NCBI RefSeq assembly: GCF_001043115.1
Contig: NZ_LFME01000043.1
Span: 1 to 35,109 of the forward strand
Source: Xanthomonas sp. NCPPB 1128
GTDB taxonomy: Bacteria; Pseudomonadota; Gammaproteobacteria; Xanthomonadales; Xanthomonadaceae
DNA length: 35,109 bases
Direction of reading: 5' to 3'
Part shown: piece after piece, positions 9,149-16,697 of the stretch
Layout of the letters: the number at the start of each line of letters is the position of its first letter
How positions within the stretch are numbered: the stretch's first letter is position 1
Position numbers and translations under genes: made by a program
The notes under the pieces: model-generated
Database searches by the model: none
What the model was told of the DNA's origin: nothing
Seen by the model: the letters and a program-made list of their open reading frames with translations, nothing else

Positions 9149-9766
9149 ATGAAAAACACAACCGATAAATGGCGCGACCATGACTATGTGGCGAGCATCA
9201 TCGACAGCATTGATTCCATTGCGGCCGGACGGCCGATCATTCGCGACGCCGATCTTTCCGGCATCACCATCGGTTCATTTGCCATCCTGGAGCAATTGAA
9301 GATCGCGAATCTCTTCGAATCAAGGATAAGCAACACCGACCTGTCTTATTCGAAGATATCGGGAAGTGCGAGCAACAGCTATTTCATGGATGTCAATTTC
9401 GAAAAATCCTGCTTGGACAGGGCAATCCTCTGCAGGACAGAAATAAAGAGGTGCAACTTCTCAAGAAGCAGGCTTGTGATCACCATGGATGATGCAGTAT
9501 GTGAAAGAACGGATTTCGTCAACGCCAGATTCGCCGCTGGATCTCGTGGAATGGAGTACGGCGGTCGTCGGGTAACATTCATAGACTGCGATTTTACCGG
9601 CGCCGTGTTCGACAGGGTTGAGTTTAGAGCATCAAAATTCATCAACTGCACTTTTTCCGATTCGCAATTCAAAAATTGCGACTTTCGTGGCGTCAAATTT
9701 GAGGCCGGCGCCTTACCACAGGCAAGCCAGTTTGAACATATGGATATACCTTCTCAGTGTGCTTGA
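9149..9766 (+). CDS. Pentapeptide-repeat protein, AT-richer than neighbours
   Basis: A 205-residue protein carrying degenerate A(D/N)LXX-type repeats that should fold as a right-handed quadrilateral beta-helix. Repeat blocks run from RDADLSGITIGSF, through IANLFESRISNTDLSYSKIS and CDFTGAVFDRVEFRASKF, to CTFSDSQFKNCDFRGVKF. There is no signal peptide or membrane helix. Base use is unlike the surroundings: I count 53 G or C among the 120 bases 9301-9420, about 44%, whereas flanking genes are visibly far richer. Codons such as ATA, AGA and TTA, rare elsewhere here, recur. This points to recent acquisition. Such proteins can be toxin-immunity partners or gyrase protectors; nothing adjacent decides. 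The start has a GAGG about 9 bp upstream. Confidence 0.85.
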   Translation: MKNTTDKWRDHDYVASIIDSIDSIAAGRPIIRDADLSGITIGSFAILEQLKIANLFESRISNTDLSYSKISGSASNSYFMDVNFEKSCLDRAILCRTEIKRCNFSRSRLVITMDDAVCERTDFVNARFAAGSRGMEYGGRRVTFIDCDFTGAVFDRVEFRASKFINCTFSDSQFKNCDFRGVKFEAGALPQASQFEHMDIPSQCA

Positions 9767-10022
9767 CCTCATCCATGCAGGCCGACGATGACGAAGCACC
9801 TGTCTCTGGATCGATCGTTCCCGCCGCGCCGCCGTACCTGTTACAGCCTGCGCCGCCGTACGAGGGAATGCTCGCCTAGCTTGCCTTGATACGCGCGACG
9901 ATGCCCGCCAGCAGCACCCATTCATCATTATCTGGACGGCGTGATGCAACCACGCCGACGCTGGGCGCGTAGAGAGGGGTGCACGGTCGACTGGCCGCGC
10001 ATCCCTTTCAAGGAGCAAGCCC
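9767..10022. other. Intergenic region with a short direct repeat
   Basis: 256 bp without a convincing gene. GCGCCGCCGTAC occurs twice, at 9826-9837 and 9850-9861. An AT-richer patch with CATCATTATC lies at 9923-9932. The final bases contain the strong AAGGAG ribosome site of the fasciclin gene. Confidence 0.4.
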
Positions 10023-10613
10023 ATGAAGATCCACTTGCTGTCCCTGGCCCTCGCCGGCCTCGTCTCCCTGCCCGCCATGGCCGCCCCCAGCCAGGCCGCG
10101 ATGCACGACCACGCCGCGATGAGCGAAGCAAAGCCGAATCCGATGGTCGGGGGCGCGCCGATGTACGCCACCAAGGACATCATCGACAACGCGGTCAACT
10201 CCAAGGATCACACCACCCTGGTCGCCGCGGTCAAGGCCGCTGGCCTGGTGGACACGCTGAAGGGCGCGGGCCCGTTCACGGTGTTCGCGCCGACCAATGC
10301 CGCCTTCGCCGCCTTGCCGGCCGGCACGGTGGACACGCTGCTCAAGCCGGAGAACAAGGAAAAGCTGACCCAGGTACTGACCTACCACGTGGTCCCCGGC
10401 AAGCTCGATGCGGCTGCACTGCTGGCGCAGATCAAGGCCGGCGGCGGCAGCGCCAAGCTGACCACCGTGCAGGGCGAAACGCTGATCGCCAAGACCCGCG
10501 GCGGCAAGGTCACCCTCACCGACAGCAAGGGCAACACCGCGCACGTCACCACCGCCGACGTGATGCAGAGCAATGGCGTGATCCATGTGGTGGACAAGGT
10601 TTTGATGCCGTAA
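10023..10613 (+). CDS. Secreted fasciclin (FAS1) domain protein
   Basis: A 196-residue protein with a clear signal peptide (MKIHLLSLALAGLVSLPAMA, cleavage expected after AMA), a His/Met-rich linker (MHDHAAMSE) and one FAS1 domain at about 50-196. FAS1 landmarks are GPFTVFAPTNAAFAALP, LTQVLTYHVVPGK and NGVIHVVDKVLMP. Such domains act in adhesion or surface interactions; small single-domain forms are common in Proteobacteria and probably periplasmic or extracellular. The linker His and Met residues could bind metal, which is inference. The ATG is preceded by AAGGAG at good spacing. It is a monocistronic gene closed by a strong intrinsic terminator. Confidence 0.93.
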   Translation: MKIHLLSLALAGLVSLPAMAAPSQAAMHDHAAMSEAKPNPMVGGAPMYATKDIIDNAVNSKDHTTLVAAVKAAGLVDTLKGAGPFTVFAPTNAAFAALPAGTVDTLLKPENKEKLTQVLTYHVVPGKLDAAALLAQIKAGGGSAKLTTVQGETLIAKTRGGKVTLTDSKGNTAHVTTADVMQSNGVIHVVDKVLMP

Positions 10614-10641
10614 GCACACGTCGGGGGGTGCATTGGCATCG

Positions 10642-10669
10642 CGGGGGCGGCTACGGCCGTCCCCGTTTT
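10642..10669 (+). terminator. Rho-independent terminator with UACG tetraloop
   Basis: CGGGGGCGGC (10642-10651) pairs with GCCGTCCCCG (10656-10665), with a single G-U pair, around the stable loop TACG, and is followed by TTTT at 10666-10669. It lies 28 bp after the fasciclin stop. Confidence 0.9.
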
Positions 10670-10734
10670 GCACGTGCATGCGGCCGACCACGACGGCGCT
10701 CCGCCGACGACGACCGCGCCACGCGCACAGGGCG

Positions 10735-12237
10735 TCAGTCGCCGGCACCGCCTGCGTGCGGCATCGGCACCTGCGCTGCCAGCACGCGCAAGTCGCGTAC
10801 GAAGCCCTGATAGGCGGCCTCGCCCGCCTCGCCGCCGCGCTGGCGCAGCACCCACGACGGATGCACGGTGGCCAGCGCGCGGGTGCCGTCGTCCAGCGCC
10901 TGCCATTGCCCGCGCTGGGCCATCAGCTTGAAGCCGCTCCCCAGCACCGCGCGCGCCGCGGTCGCGCCCAGGCACAGCACGATGCGCGGGCGCACCCGCG
11001 CCAGTTCGCCAGCCAGCCACATGCGGCAGGCCTCGACATGGGCCCGCTCGGGATTGCGATGCAGCCGCGCCTTGCCGCGCTGCTCGAAGCGGAAGTGCTT
11101 GACCGCGTTGGTCACGTACATGCCGGCACGGTCGACCCCCAGCTCCTGCAGCGCGCGGTCGAACAGGCGCCCGGCCGGGCCGACGAAGGGACGCCCGCTC
11201 AGGTCCTCCTCGTCGCCAGGCTGCTCGCCCACCACCATCACCGCGGCATCCTGCGGTCCCTCGCCGAACACGGTCTGGGTCGCCGGCTGCCACAGCGGAC
11301 AACGGCGGCAGTCGCGCGCCGCCGCGCGCAGCGCGTCGAGGCTGTCGTCGGCGGCCACCACCGGCGCCGGTGCCGGCGCGGGAATGCGCCGCCGCACCGG
11401 CTCGGGCGCGCGCTCGGCCATCTCGCGCACGCGCTGCCCGGCATCGCGGATCAGCGTCGGCAGCAGCTGCGCCTCCGGCAGATGCTTCCAGTATTTCTGC
11501 GGCATCTCCTGGCGCATCATCGTCGGATTGAGCCGCGCCGGATTGAAGATGTTGGCGTAGTAGGTGCGCCACAGCGTGTCCTGCGCATCGTCGGCCGGCG
11601 CATCGGCACGCTGCGCGCCGGCGCCGAACTGCAGCGTCTCGCCGTCCCAGCGCACGCTGCGGTACGGAGTGAGGATCGCCCAGCGCATGCCCGCGAAGCG
11701 CCGCGCGAAGAACGGCGCCACCCGATCGACGATGTGGTGCTCCGGCTCGAACCAGGCGATATACGCCTCCTGTTCGCCCGGCACCTCACGGAAGCGCACG
11801 AACGCCTTCATCTTGTGGCTGTCGCGGCGCACCGCCTGCGCCCATTGCTGCGCGCGGTGCACATCGGCATCGGTGACCCGCTGCAGCAGCGCGCGCTCGC
11901 CGCCGGCGATGCGCCACAGCAGCCGGTACAACAGCGCATGCCGCTGCGGATCGCGATGGCACAGCACCGCGCCGGCCAGCGCCAGGAACTCGGCCGACAC
12001 CCGCGGCGGCGGCACCTGCGCCGGCAACGTGGCGACGTCGGTCCCGACCAGCAGGCCGCCCTGCGCGTCGCCGTCCCAGGCCAGCGTCTCCGGCGCCACC
12101 TGCGCACACCACGCCGCCCGCGCCACCGCCCGCCACGCTTCCAGGCTCCACGGCGGCACCACCTCAGCCTGGAACACAGTCCGCTCGCTGCATCGCTCCG
12201 GCGCGCCGAACGCAACAGACCGTGCCCATCGGGTCAA
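10735..12237 (-). CDS. DUF4130-UdgX fusion: UdgX-family uracil-DNA binding protein
   Basis: A 500-residue two-part protein. The N-terminal half (about 20-250) matches the DUF4130/TIGR03915 putative DNA-metabolism domain, with HKMKAFVRFRE and the FARRFAGMRWAILTPYRSV segment. The C-terminal part (about 295-490) is a family-4-like uracil-DNA glycosylase of the UdgX type: CRRC (310-313), GEQPGDEEDLSGRPFVGPAGR (from 338), YVTNAVKHF and HPSWVLR (459-465). Cys404 and Cys422 complete a plausible 4Fe-4S set. The UdgX loop KRRIH, whose His becomes covalently linked to uracil, reads KARLH (389-393), with His393 kept. The listed start is TTG, overlapping the upstream TGA; a GTG at 12177 (residue 21) is an alternative. 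It forms an operon with the radical SAM gene. Confidence 0.9.
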   Translation of the reverse strand: MTRWARSVAFGAPERCSERTVFQAEVVPPWSLEAWRAVARAAWCAQVAPETLAWDGDAQGGLLVGTDVATLPAQVPPPRVSAEFLALAGAVLCHRDPQRHALLYRLLWRIAGGERALLQRVTDADVHRAQQWAQAVRRDSHKMKAFVRFREVPGEQEAYIAWFEPEHHIVDRVAPFFARRFAGMRWAILTPYRSVRWDGETLQFGAGAQRADAPADDAQDTLWRTYYANIFNPARLNPTMMRQEMPQKYWKHLPEAQLLPTLIRDAGQRVREMAERAPEPVRRRIPAPAPAPVVAADDSLDALRAAARDCRRCPLWQPATQTVFGEGPQDAAVMVVGEQPGDEEDLSGRPFVGPAGRLFDRALQELGVDRAGMYVTNAVKHFRFEQRGKARLHRNPERAHVEACRMWLAGELARVRPRIVLCLGATAARAVLGSGFKLMAQRGQWQALDDGTRALATVHPSWVLRQRGGEAGEAAYQGFVRDLRVLAAQVPMPHAGGAGD

Positions 12238-13478
12238 TCAAACAAGCCACCCTGCCGCGGTGCCGGCGCCAACTGCGCACGCAGCCGCTGCGGATCGTCC
12301 AGCCGCTGCCGCGGATGGTGATCGAGCACACTGACGAACGGCAGCAGTTTCTTCAGCGGCACCCGCAGCCGCGCCAGGTCGCCGACCCGCAGCCGCGCGT
12401 GCCGCCGCGCCAGCAGCAGGCGCTCGACGTTGCGGGTGCCCAGCCCCGGCACGCGCAACAACAGTTCGCGCGCGGCGGTATTGAGATCCACCGGGAATCG
12501 CTCCGGGTTGCGCAGCGCCCAGGCCAGCTTGGGGTCCACGTCCAGATCGAGCATGCCGCTGGTGGTGGGCGGGGCGATTTCTTCCACCGAGAACTCGTAG
12601 AACCGCAGCAGCCAGTCGGCCTGGTACAGGCGGTGCTCGCGCTGCATCGGCGGCGCCTGCAGCGGCAGCTTGCTGGAGGCGTCGGGAATCGGACTGAACG
12701 CGGAGTAGTAGACCCGGCGCAGGCGATAGTTGCCGTAGAGATTGTGGCTGGTGTGCAGGATCGCGCGATCGTCGGCGCCATCGGCGCCGACGATCATCTG
12801 CGTGCTCTGCCCGGCCGGGGCGAAGCGCGGCGGCTTGGCGCGGACGCGGGCTTCGGCCTTGCGCGCCTCCTTGCTCTCCTCGATGCGCCAGCGCAGCTCG
12901 CCCATCGCCGCACGGATGCCGCCGACGTTCTTTTCCGGCGCCAATTGCGCCAGACCGCCTTCCGTCGGCAGTTCGACATTGATGCTGAGCCGGTCGGCGT
13001 AGCGGCCGGCGGCGGCGAGCAGTTCCGGCGCCGCGTCGGGAATGGTCTTGAGATGGATGTAGCCGGCGAAGCGGTGCTCCTCGCGCAGCTGCCGCGCCAC
13101 TTCCACCAGTTGCTCCATGGTGTAGTCGCTGTTGCGGATGATGCCGCTGGAGAGGAACAGGCCTTCGATGTAGTTGCGCTTGTAGAAGTCCAGGGTCAGC
13201 TTGACCACTTCGGCCGGGGTGAAGCGCGCGCGGCGCACGTTGCTGGACACGCGGTTGACGCAATACGCGCAGTCGAACACGCAGAAGTTGGTCAGCAGGA
13301 TCTTCAGCAGCGAGACGCAGCGCCCGTCGGGCGTGTACGAATGGCAGATGCCCATGCCCTCGGTGCTGCCGATGCCGCCGCTGCGCAGGGAATTGCGCTT
13401 GTCGGCGCCGCTGGAGGCGCAGGACGCGTCGTACTTGGCCGCGTCGGCGAGCACGGCGAGTTTTTCGAGGGTATTCAC
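12234..13478 (-). CDS. Putative DNA modification/repair radical SAM protein (TIGR03916-like)
   Basis: A 414-residue radical SAM enzyme with the 4Fe-4S motif C66-VFD-C70-AY-C73 inside LLTNFCVFDCAYCVNRVSSN. The segment LKTIPDAAPELL and the downstream INVELPTEGGL fit the TIM-barrel SAM region. A helix-hairpin-helix DNA-binding motif lies near 335-365 (LLLRVPGLGTRNVERLLLAR). This matches the family annotated as putative DNA modification/repair radical SAM protein, regularly paired with the DUF4130/UdgX protein. That pairing holds here with a 4-bp overlap (TTGA). It starts with GTG at 13478. Substrate and reaction are not established to my knowledge. The HhH motif and partner argue for action on DNA. 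Confidence 0.92.
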   Translation of the reverse strand: MNTLEKLAVLADAAKYDASCASSGADKRNSLRSGGIGSTEGMGICHSYTPDGRCVSLLKILLTNFCVFDCAYCVNRVSSNVRRARFTPAEVVKLTLDFYKRNYIEGLFLSSGIIRNSDYTMEQLVEVARQLREEHRFAGYIHLKTIPDAAPELLAAAGRYADRLSINVELPTEGGLAQLAPEKNVGGIRAAMGELRWRIEESKEARKAEARVRAKPPRFAPAGQSTQMIVGADGADDRAILHTSHNLYGNYRLRRVYYSAFSPIPDASSKLPLQAPPMQREHRLYQADWLLRFYEFSVEEIAPPTTSGMLDLDVDPKLAWALRNPERFPVDLNTAARELLLRVPGLGTRNVERLLLARRHARLRVGDLARLRVPLKKLLPFVSVLDHHPRQRLDDPQRLRAQLAPAPRQGGLFD

Positions 13479-13495
13479 CGGCCGACGATGCCGGG

Positions 13496-13522
13496 TCCGC
13501 GTCTCAAACGGTGAGACGCGGA
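13496..13522 (-). terminator. Hairpin after the LigB-type dioxygenase gene
   Basis: TCCGCGTCTCA (13496-13506) and TGAGACGCGGA (13512-13522) are perfect 11-bp arms around AACGG. It lies between the dioxygenase stop and the radical SAM start, both on the minus strand. It lacks a T run, so it could be a terminator or part of the radical SAM leader. Confidence 0.5.
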
Positions 13523-13572
13523 TGCGCTGCGGCCTTCACCGCGATGAATCGCTCAGGTCGACCTCCTGGCGT

Positions 13573-14379
13573 TCAGGCCGCCGCACGCGCCGCGGCGCCG
13601 TCGAAGCGGTAGATGTCCATCGCCAGCAGGCCGGCGTCGATCCCCGCATCGATGCGCTGCGCGCCCAGCCCGTCAGCGCCGGCCGCGCCCATCGCCACGT
13701 AAATCGGCAGCCAGTGCTCGTCGGTGGGATGCGCGCGCGCGGCGAACGGCGCCTGCCGGCGGTAGTCGAGCATCGCCGGCACGTCGTCGCGGCGCAACGC
13801 CTGCTCGGTCCATTCGATGAACGGACGCACGTAGGGCACTTCCTTGCCCTCGGCGTAGCGGCCGAAGTCGTGCAGGTTGTGGGTGATGCTGCCCGAGCCG
13901 ATCACCAGCACGCCGTCCTCGCGCAGCGGCGCCAGCGCGCGGCCCAGCGCCAGGTGATGCTCCGGCCCCAGTTCCGGCTGGATCGACAGCGGCACCACCG
14001 GGATGTCGGCCTGCGGGTACAGCAGCGACAGCGGCACCCACACACCGTGGTCCAGCCCGCGGCGCTCGTCCAGCACCGGCGCCAGCCCGGCCTGCGCCAG
14101 CAGCTCGGCGACGCGTTGGGCCAGTGCCGGCGCGCCCGGCGCCGGGTACTGCATCGTATACAGCGCCTGTGGGAAGCCACCGAAGTCGTGGATGGTCTGC
14201 GGCTGCGCCGCGGCGCCGACCAGCGGCCGCCGGCCCAGCCAGTGCGCCGACGCCAGCACGATGGCGCGCGGCCGCGGCAGCGTCGCCGCCAGTTCGGCCA
14301 GCCGCGTGCCGACCAGGCCGGGCTGCAGCGCGGTCATCGGCGAGCCGTGCGAGATGTACAGGGAAGGCAAACGTGCCAT
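13573..14379 (-). CDS. LigB-family extradiol dioxygenase (YgiD/DODA-like)
   Basis: A 268-residue enzyme of the class III extradiol dioxygenase family, close in pattern to YgiD (4,5-DOPA dioxygenase). Conserved histidines are visible in YISHGSP (His11), TIHDFGGFP (His64), LDHGVWVPL (His111), GSGSITHNLHDFG (His167) and DEHWLPIYVAMGAA (His222). Several of these bind the metal and act as catalytic base. The enzyme would cleave a catechol ring using O2; the natural substrate in such bacteria is usually unknown. The ATG at 14379 has a GGAGA upstream; an ATG five codons earlier is less likely. The doxX gene ends 34 bp upstream on the same strand, so they form an operon divergent from a LysR regulator. 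Confidence 0.9.
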   Translation of the reverse strand: MARLPSLYISHGSPMTALQPGLVGTRLAELAATLPRPRAIVLASAHWLGRRPLVGAAAQPQTIHDFGGFPQALYTMQYPAPGAPALAQRVAELLAQAGLAPVLDERRGLDHGVWVPLSLLYPQADIPVVPLSIQPELGPEHHLALGRALAPLREDGVLVIGSGSITHNLHDFGRYAEGKEVPYVRPFIEWTEQALRRDDVPAMLDYRRQAPFAARAHPTDEHWLPIYVAMGAAGADGLGAQRIDAGIDAGLLAMDIYRFDGAAARAAA

Positions 14380-14413
14380 GGCAGGTCTCCACACAGGAAT
14401 GGGGGCGCCGCGC

Positions 14414-14815
14414 TCAGCGCGTGCGCAACACGAACCGGCCGTCGCCGATCAGGAACAGCACCACGAGCGCCAGCGCCCAGAACGCCGGGTACTCCCAGCC
14501 GCCCCCGGGATTGGCGAAGCCGAAGCCGTTGGCGCCATGCACGCTGACGATGGTGCCCAGCAACAGCGGGATGCCGAGCAGTCCAACCCAGCGCGCGTAC
14601 AGGCCGAACAACAATGCCGCGGCGATGACGAATTCCAGCGCCATGGCCACATAGCCCAGCGCGCCGGGCAAGCCCAGCGATACGAAGTAGGCCGCCGTGC
14701 CGGCCGGGGTGAACACCAGCAGCTTGGTCAGCGCATGCACCAGGAACAGCACGCCCAGCGCCAGGCGCAGCAGGGTGGCGCCGTAGGGCGCCAGGCGGGA
14801 CACGGGAGCGGACAT
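14414..14815 (-). CDS. DoxX family membrane protein
   Basis: A 133-residue inner-membrane protein with four hydrophobic segments. The family pattern is LLRLALGVLFLVHALTKLLV, then LGLPGALGYVAMALEFVIAA, LFGLYARWVGLLGIPLLLG and the C-terminal AFWALALVVLFLIGDGRF. DoxX relatives often accompany dioxygenases, pirins or flavodoxin-like proteins induced by quinones or electrophiles, and here it heads an operon with the LigB-type dioxygenase. GGAGAT lies a few bases before the ATG at 14815. The divergent LysR gene begins 98 bp away, so this operon is the likely LysR target. Confidence 0.9.
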   Translation of the reverse strand: MSAPVSRLAPYGATLLRLALGVLFLVHALTKLLVFTPAGTAAYFVSLGLPGALGYVAMALEFVIAAALLFGLYARWVGLLGIPLLLGTIVSVHGANGFGFANPGGGWEYPAFWALALVVLFLIGDGRFVLRTR

Positions 14816-14871
14816 GAACGATCTCCGATGGGAAGGGACCCGCACAGGCTATTCCCAGCGCCACCGCGAAT

Positions 14872-14899
14872 AAATTATCGTGATTTCGGCAATTAATTT
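14872..14899. promoter_or_regulatory. Candidate LysR operator in divergent promoter
   Basis: AAATTA (14872-14877) and TAATTT (14894-14899) form an inverted repeat with 16-bp spacing. They sit in the only markedly AT-rich patch of the doxX-lysR divergent region, as expected for a LysR-type binding site overlapping the promoters. Confidence 0.45.
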
Positions 14900-14913
14900 C
14901 AGGATCCGCAACA

Positions 14914-15822
14914 ATGGATACGCTCGATGCGATGCGCGTGTTCGTCGCCGTGGTCGACCGCAACGGCTTCAACGCCGCGGCCGAGGCACTCGGCATGTCC
15001 ACCGCCAGCGTCACCCGCCAGGTGGCGTGGCTGGAAAAGCGGCTCGGCCTGCGCCTGCTCAACCGCACCACCCGCCGGGTCAGCCCGAGCAGCGTCGGCG
15101 CGGCGTATTACCAGCGCTGCCAGTTGCTGCTGGCCGAGTTCGACGACATGGAGGCGGCGGTCGGCGAGCAGGCGCTGACGCCCTCCGGCACGCTGCGGAT
15201 CAACGCGCCCTTCAGCTTCGCCATCGCCCGGCTGGGGCCACGCCTGGCCGGCTATCGCGCGCGCTATCCGCAGGTCGCGCTGGACCTGACGCTATCGGAC
15301 CGGATCGTGGATATCGTCGAGGAAGGCTACGACCTGGCGATCCGCGTCACCCGCCAGGTGGCGCCGACCCTGATCGCGCGCAAGCTCGGCGAGGTGCAGG
15401 TCTACCTGTGCGCCGCGCCGTCCTACCTGGAACGTGCCGGCACGCCGCGCCTGGCCGCCGACCTGGCCGGCCATGAATTCCTGGGCTACAGCTACATGCC
15501 GCTGGACGAACTGGTGCTGCAGGGGCCGGACGGCCCGACCCAGGTGCGCGTGCAGGGCGGCCTGCGCGCGAACGCCGGCGACGTGCTGCGCGAGGCGGCC
15601 ATCGCCGGCATGGGCATCACCGTGCAGCCGGATTTCATGGCCGAGGCGGCGCTGGAGGAGGGCCGCCTGGTGCGGGTCCTGCCCGATCACCAGCTCGGCC
15701 CGACCGGCGTGTATGCGGTGTACGCCAGCCGCAGCCACCTGGCGCCGAAGGTGCGCAGCTTCATCGACTACCTGGTCGAGGTCGGCGTCGACCGCACGAT
15801 GCGCGCCGCGGCCGAGAGCTGA
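14914..15822 (+). CDS. LysR-family transcriptional regulator (divergent from doxX-ligB)
   Basis: A 302-residue regulator. The N-terminal winged helix-turn-helix (residues 1-60) reads DAMRVFVAVVDRNGFNAAAE with STASVTRQVAWLEKRLGLRL and LLNRTTRRVSPS, which is the CrgA-like subgroup. The effector-binding domain (about 88-295) follows, with GTLRINAPFSFAIARLGPRL and DLTLSDRIVDIVEEGYDLAI. The Arg-Thr-Thr-Arg-Arg strand is typical of regulators of quinone or aldehyde-stress genes. Divergence from doxX-ligB and the AT-rich palindrome between them make that operon the probable target, with autoregulation. AGGAT lies about 9 bp before the ATG. The flavodoxin gene 106 bp downstream may belong to the same regulon. 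Confidence 0.94.
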   Translation: MDTLDAMRVFVAVVDRNGFNAAAEALGMSTASVTRQVAWLEKRLGLRLLNRTTRRVSPSSVGAAYYQRCQLLLAEFDDMEAAVGEQALTPSGTLRINAPFSFAIARLGPRLAGYRARYPQVALDLTLSDRIVDIVEEGYDLAIRVTRQVAPTLIARKLGEVQVYLCAAPSYLERAGTPRLAADLAGHEFLGYSYMPLDELVLQGPDGPTQVRVQGGLRANAGDVLREAAIAGMGITVQPDFMAEAALEEGRLVRVLPDHQLGPTGVYAVYASRSHLAPKVRSFIDYLVEVGVDRTMRAAAES

Positions 15823-15928
15823 ACCGCGGCGCACGGTCGGACACAACATCCCGCCGATGGCGCTGATCGCGACCACGACGCATGCGCACAATGCCCGCGC
15901 TTTTCCCCTCACCTTCAGGAGTCCGCGC

Positions 15929-16498
15929 ATGAGCAAGATCGCGATCGTCTACTTCAGCGGCTACGGCCACACCGTCAAGCAGGCCGAAGCCGTGCACGCC
16001 GGCGCCGCCAGCGTCGGCGAAGCCACGCTGTACCGCATCGACCAGGACGGCAACCTGCCCGACGGCGCCTGGGAGGCCATCGGCCAGGCCGACGCCATCA
16101 TCTACGGCAGCCCGACCTACATGGGCGGCCCCGCCTGGCAGTTCAAGAAGTTCGCCGACGCCAGCTCCAAGCCGTGGTTCGCGCAGGCCTGGAAGGACAA
16201 GATCGCCGCCGGCTTCACCAACTCGGCCTCGGTCAACGGCGACAAGTTCGCCACCATCGAGTACTTCTGGACCCTGTCGCAGCAGCACGCGCAGATCTGG
16301 GTCGGCACCGGCCTGATGCCGTCCAACACCAAGGCGCACGGCTCCGACGACGTGAACTGGACCGCCGGCTTCGGCGGCGCGCTGGCGATCTCGCCGTCCG
16401 ATGCCTCGCCGGACGAGGCGCCGCGCAGCGGCGACCTGGAGACCGCGCGCCTGCTCGGCAAGCGCGTGGCCGAGTTCGCAGCCAGGTTCAAGGGCTGA
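15929..16498 (+). CDS. Flavodoxin-fold NAD(P)H:quinone oxidoreductase (WrbA-like)
   Basis: A 189-residue flavoprotein. The FMN phosphate loop is YFSGYGHTVKQAEAV at residues 8-22; the isoalloxazine-side loop is AIIYGSPTYMGGPAWQFKKF (about 56-75). FTNSASVNGDK and the C-terminal ETARLLGKRVAEFAARF complete the WrbA/flavodoxin_2 pattern. It probably performs two-electron reduction of quinones, which fits the LysR, DoxX and dioxygenase genes beside it. It has its own AGGAG ribosome site 8 bp before the ATG and a hairpin 8 bp after the stop, so it may be monocistronic. The in-frame extension upstream to 15434 overlaps LysR and is not coding. Confidence 0.9.
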   Translation: MSKIAIVYFSGYGHTVKQAEAVHAGAASVGEATLYRIDQDGNLPDGAWEAIGQADAIIYGSPTYMGGPAWQFKKFADASSKPWFAQAWKDKIAAGFTNSASVNGDKFATIEYFWTLSQQHAQIWVGTGLMPSNTKAHGSDDVNWTAGFGGALAISPSDASPDEAPRSGDLETARLLGKRVAEFAARFKG

Positions 16499-16505
16499 GC
16501 CCGTC

Positions 16506-16530
16506 GGTGCCGCCCGCAAAGGGCGGCACC
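16506..16530 (+). terminator. Hairpin after the flavodoxin gene
   Basis: GGTGCCGCCC (16506-16515) and GGGCGGCACC (16521-16530) are perfect arms around GCAAA, 7 bp after the stop. There is no T run. Confidence 0.6.
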
Positions 16531-16697
16531 CTGCATCGCGATCGCAGCGATCTCTGGGCGATGCCACGCCCCCACGGCGCCCGGCCCTGCCGGTCGGGCG
16601 CTTCTCCGAGCCACGCTGCGATCGCGGCTGCGGCACCGCCGCCTGCTCTCTCCGTCCCCATCTCGCAATGCGCCGACCGTTGGCCAGCGCCGTCGCG

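Noticed and set aside
9914-9932. Fur box upstream of the fasciclin gene
   Set aside because: The right half CATCATTATC matches well, but the left half matches at only 2 of 9 positions.
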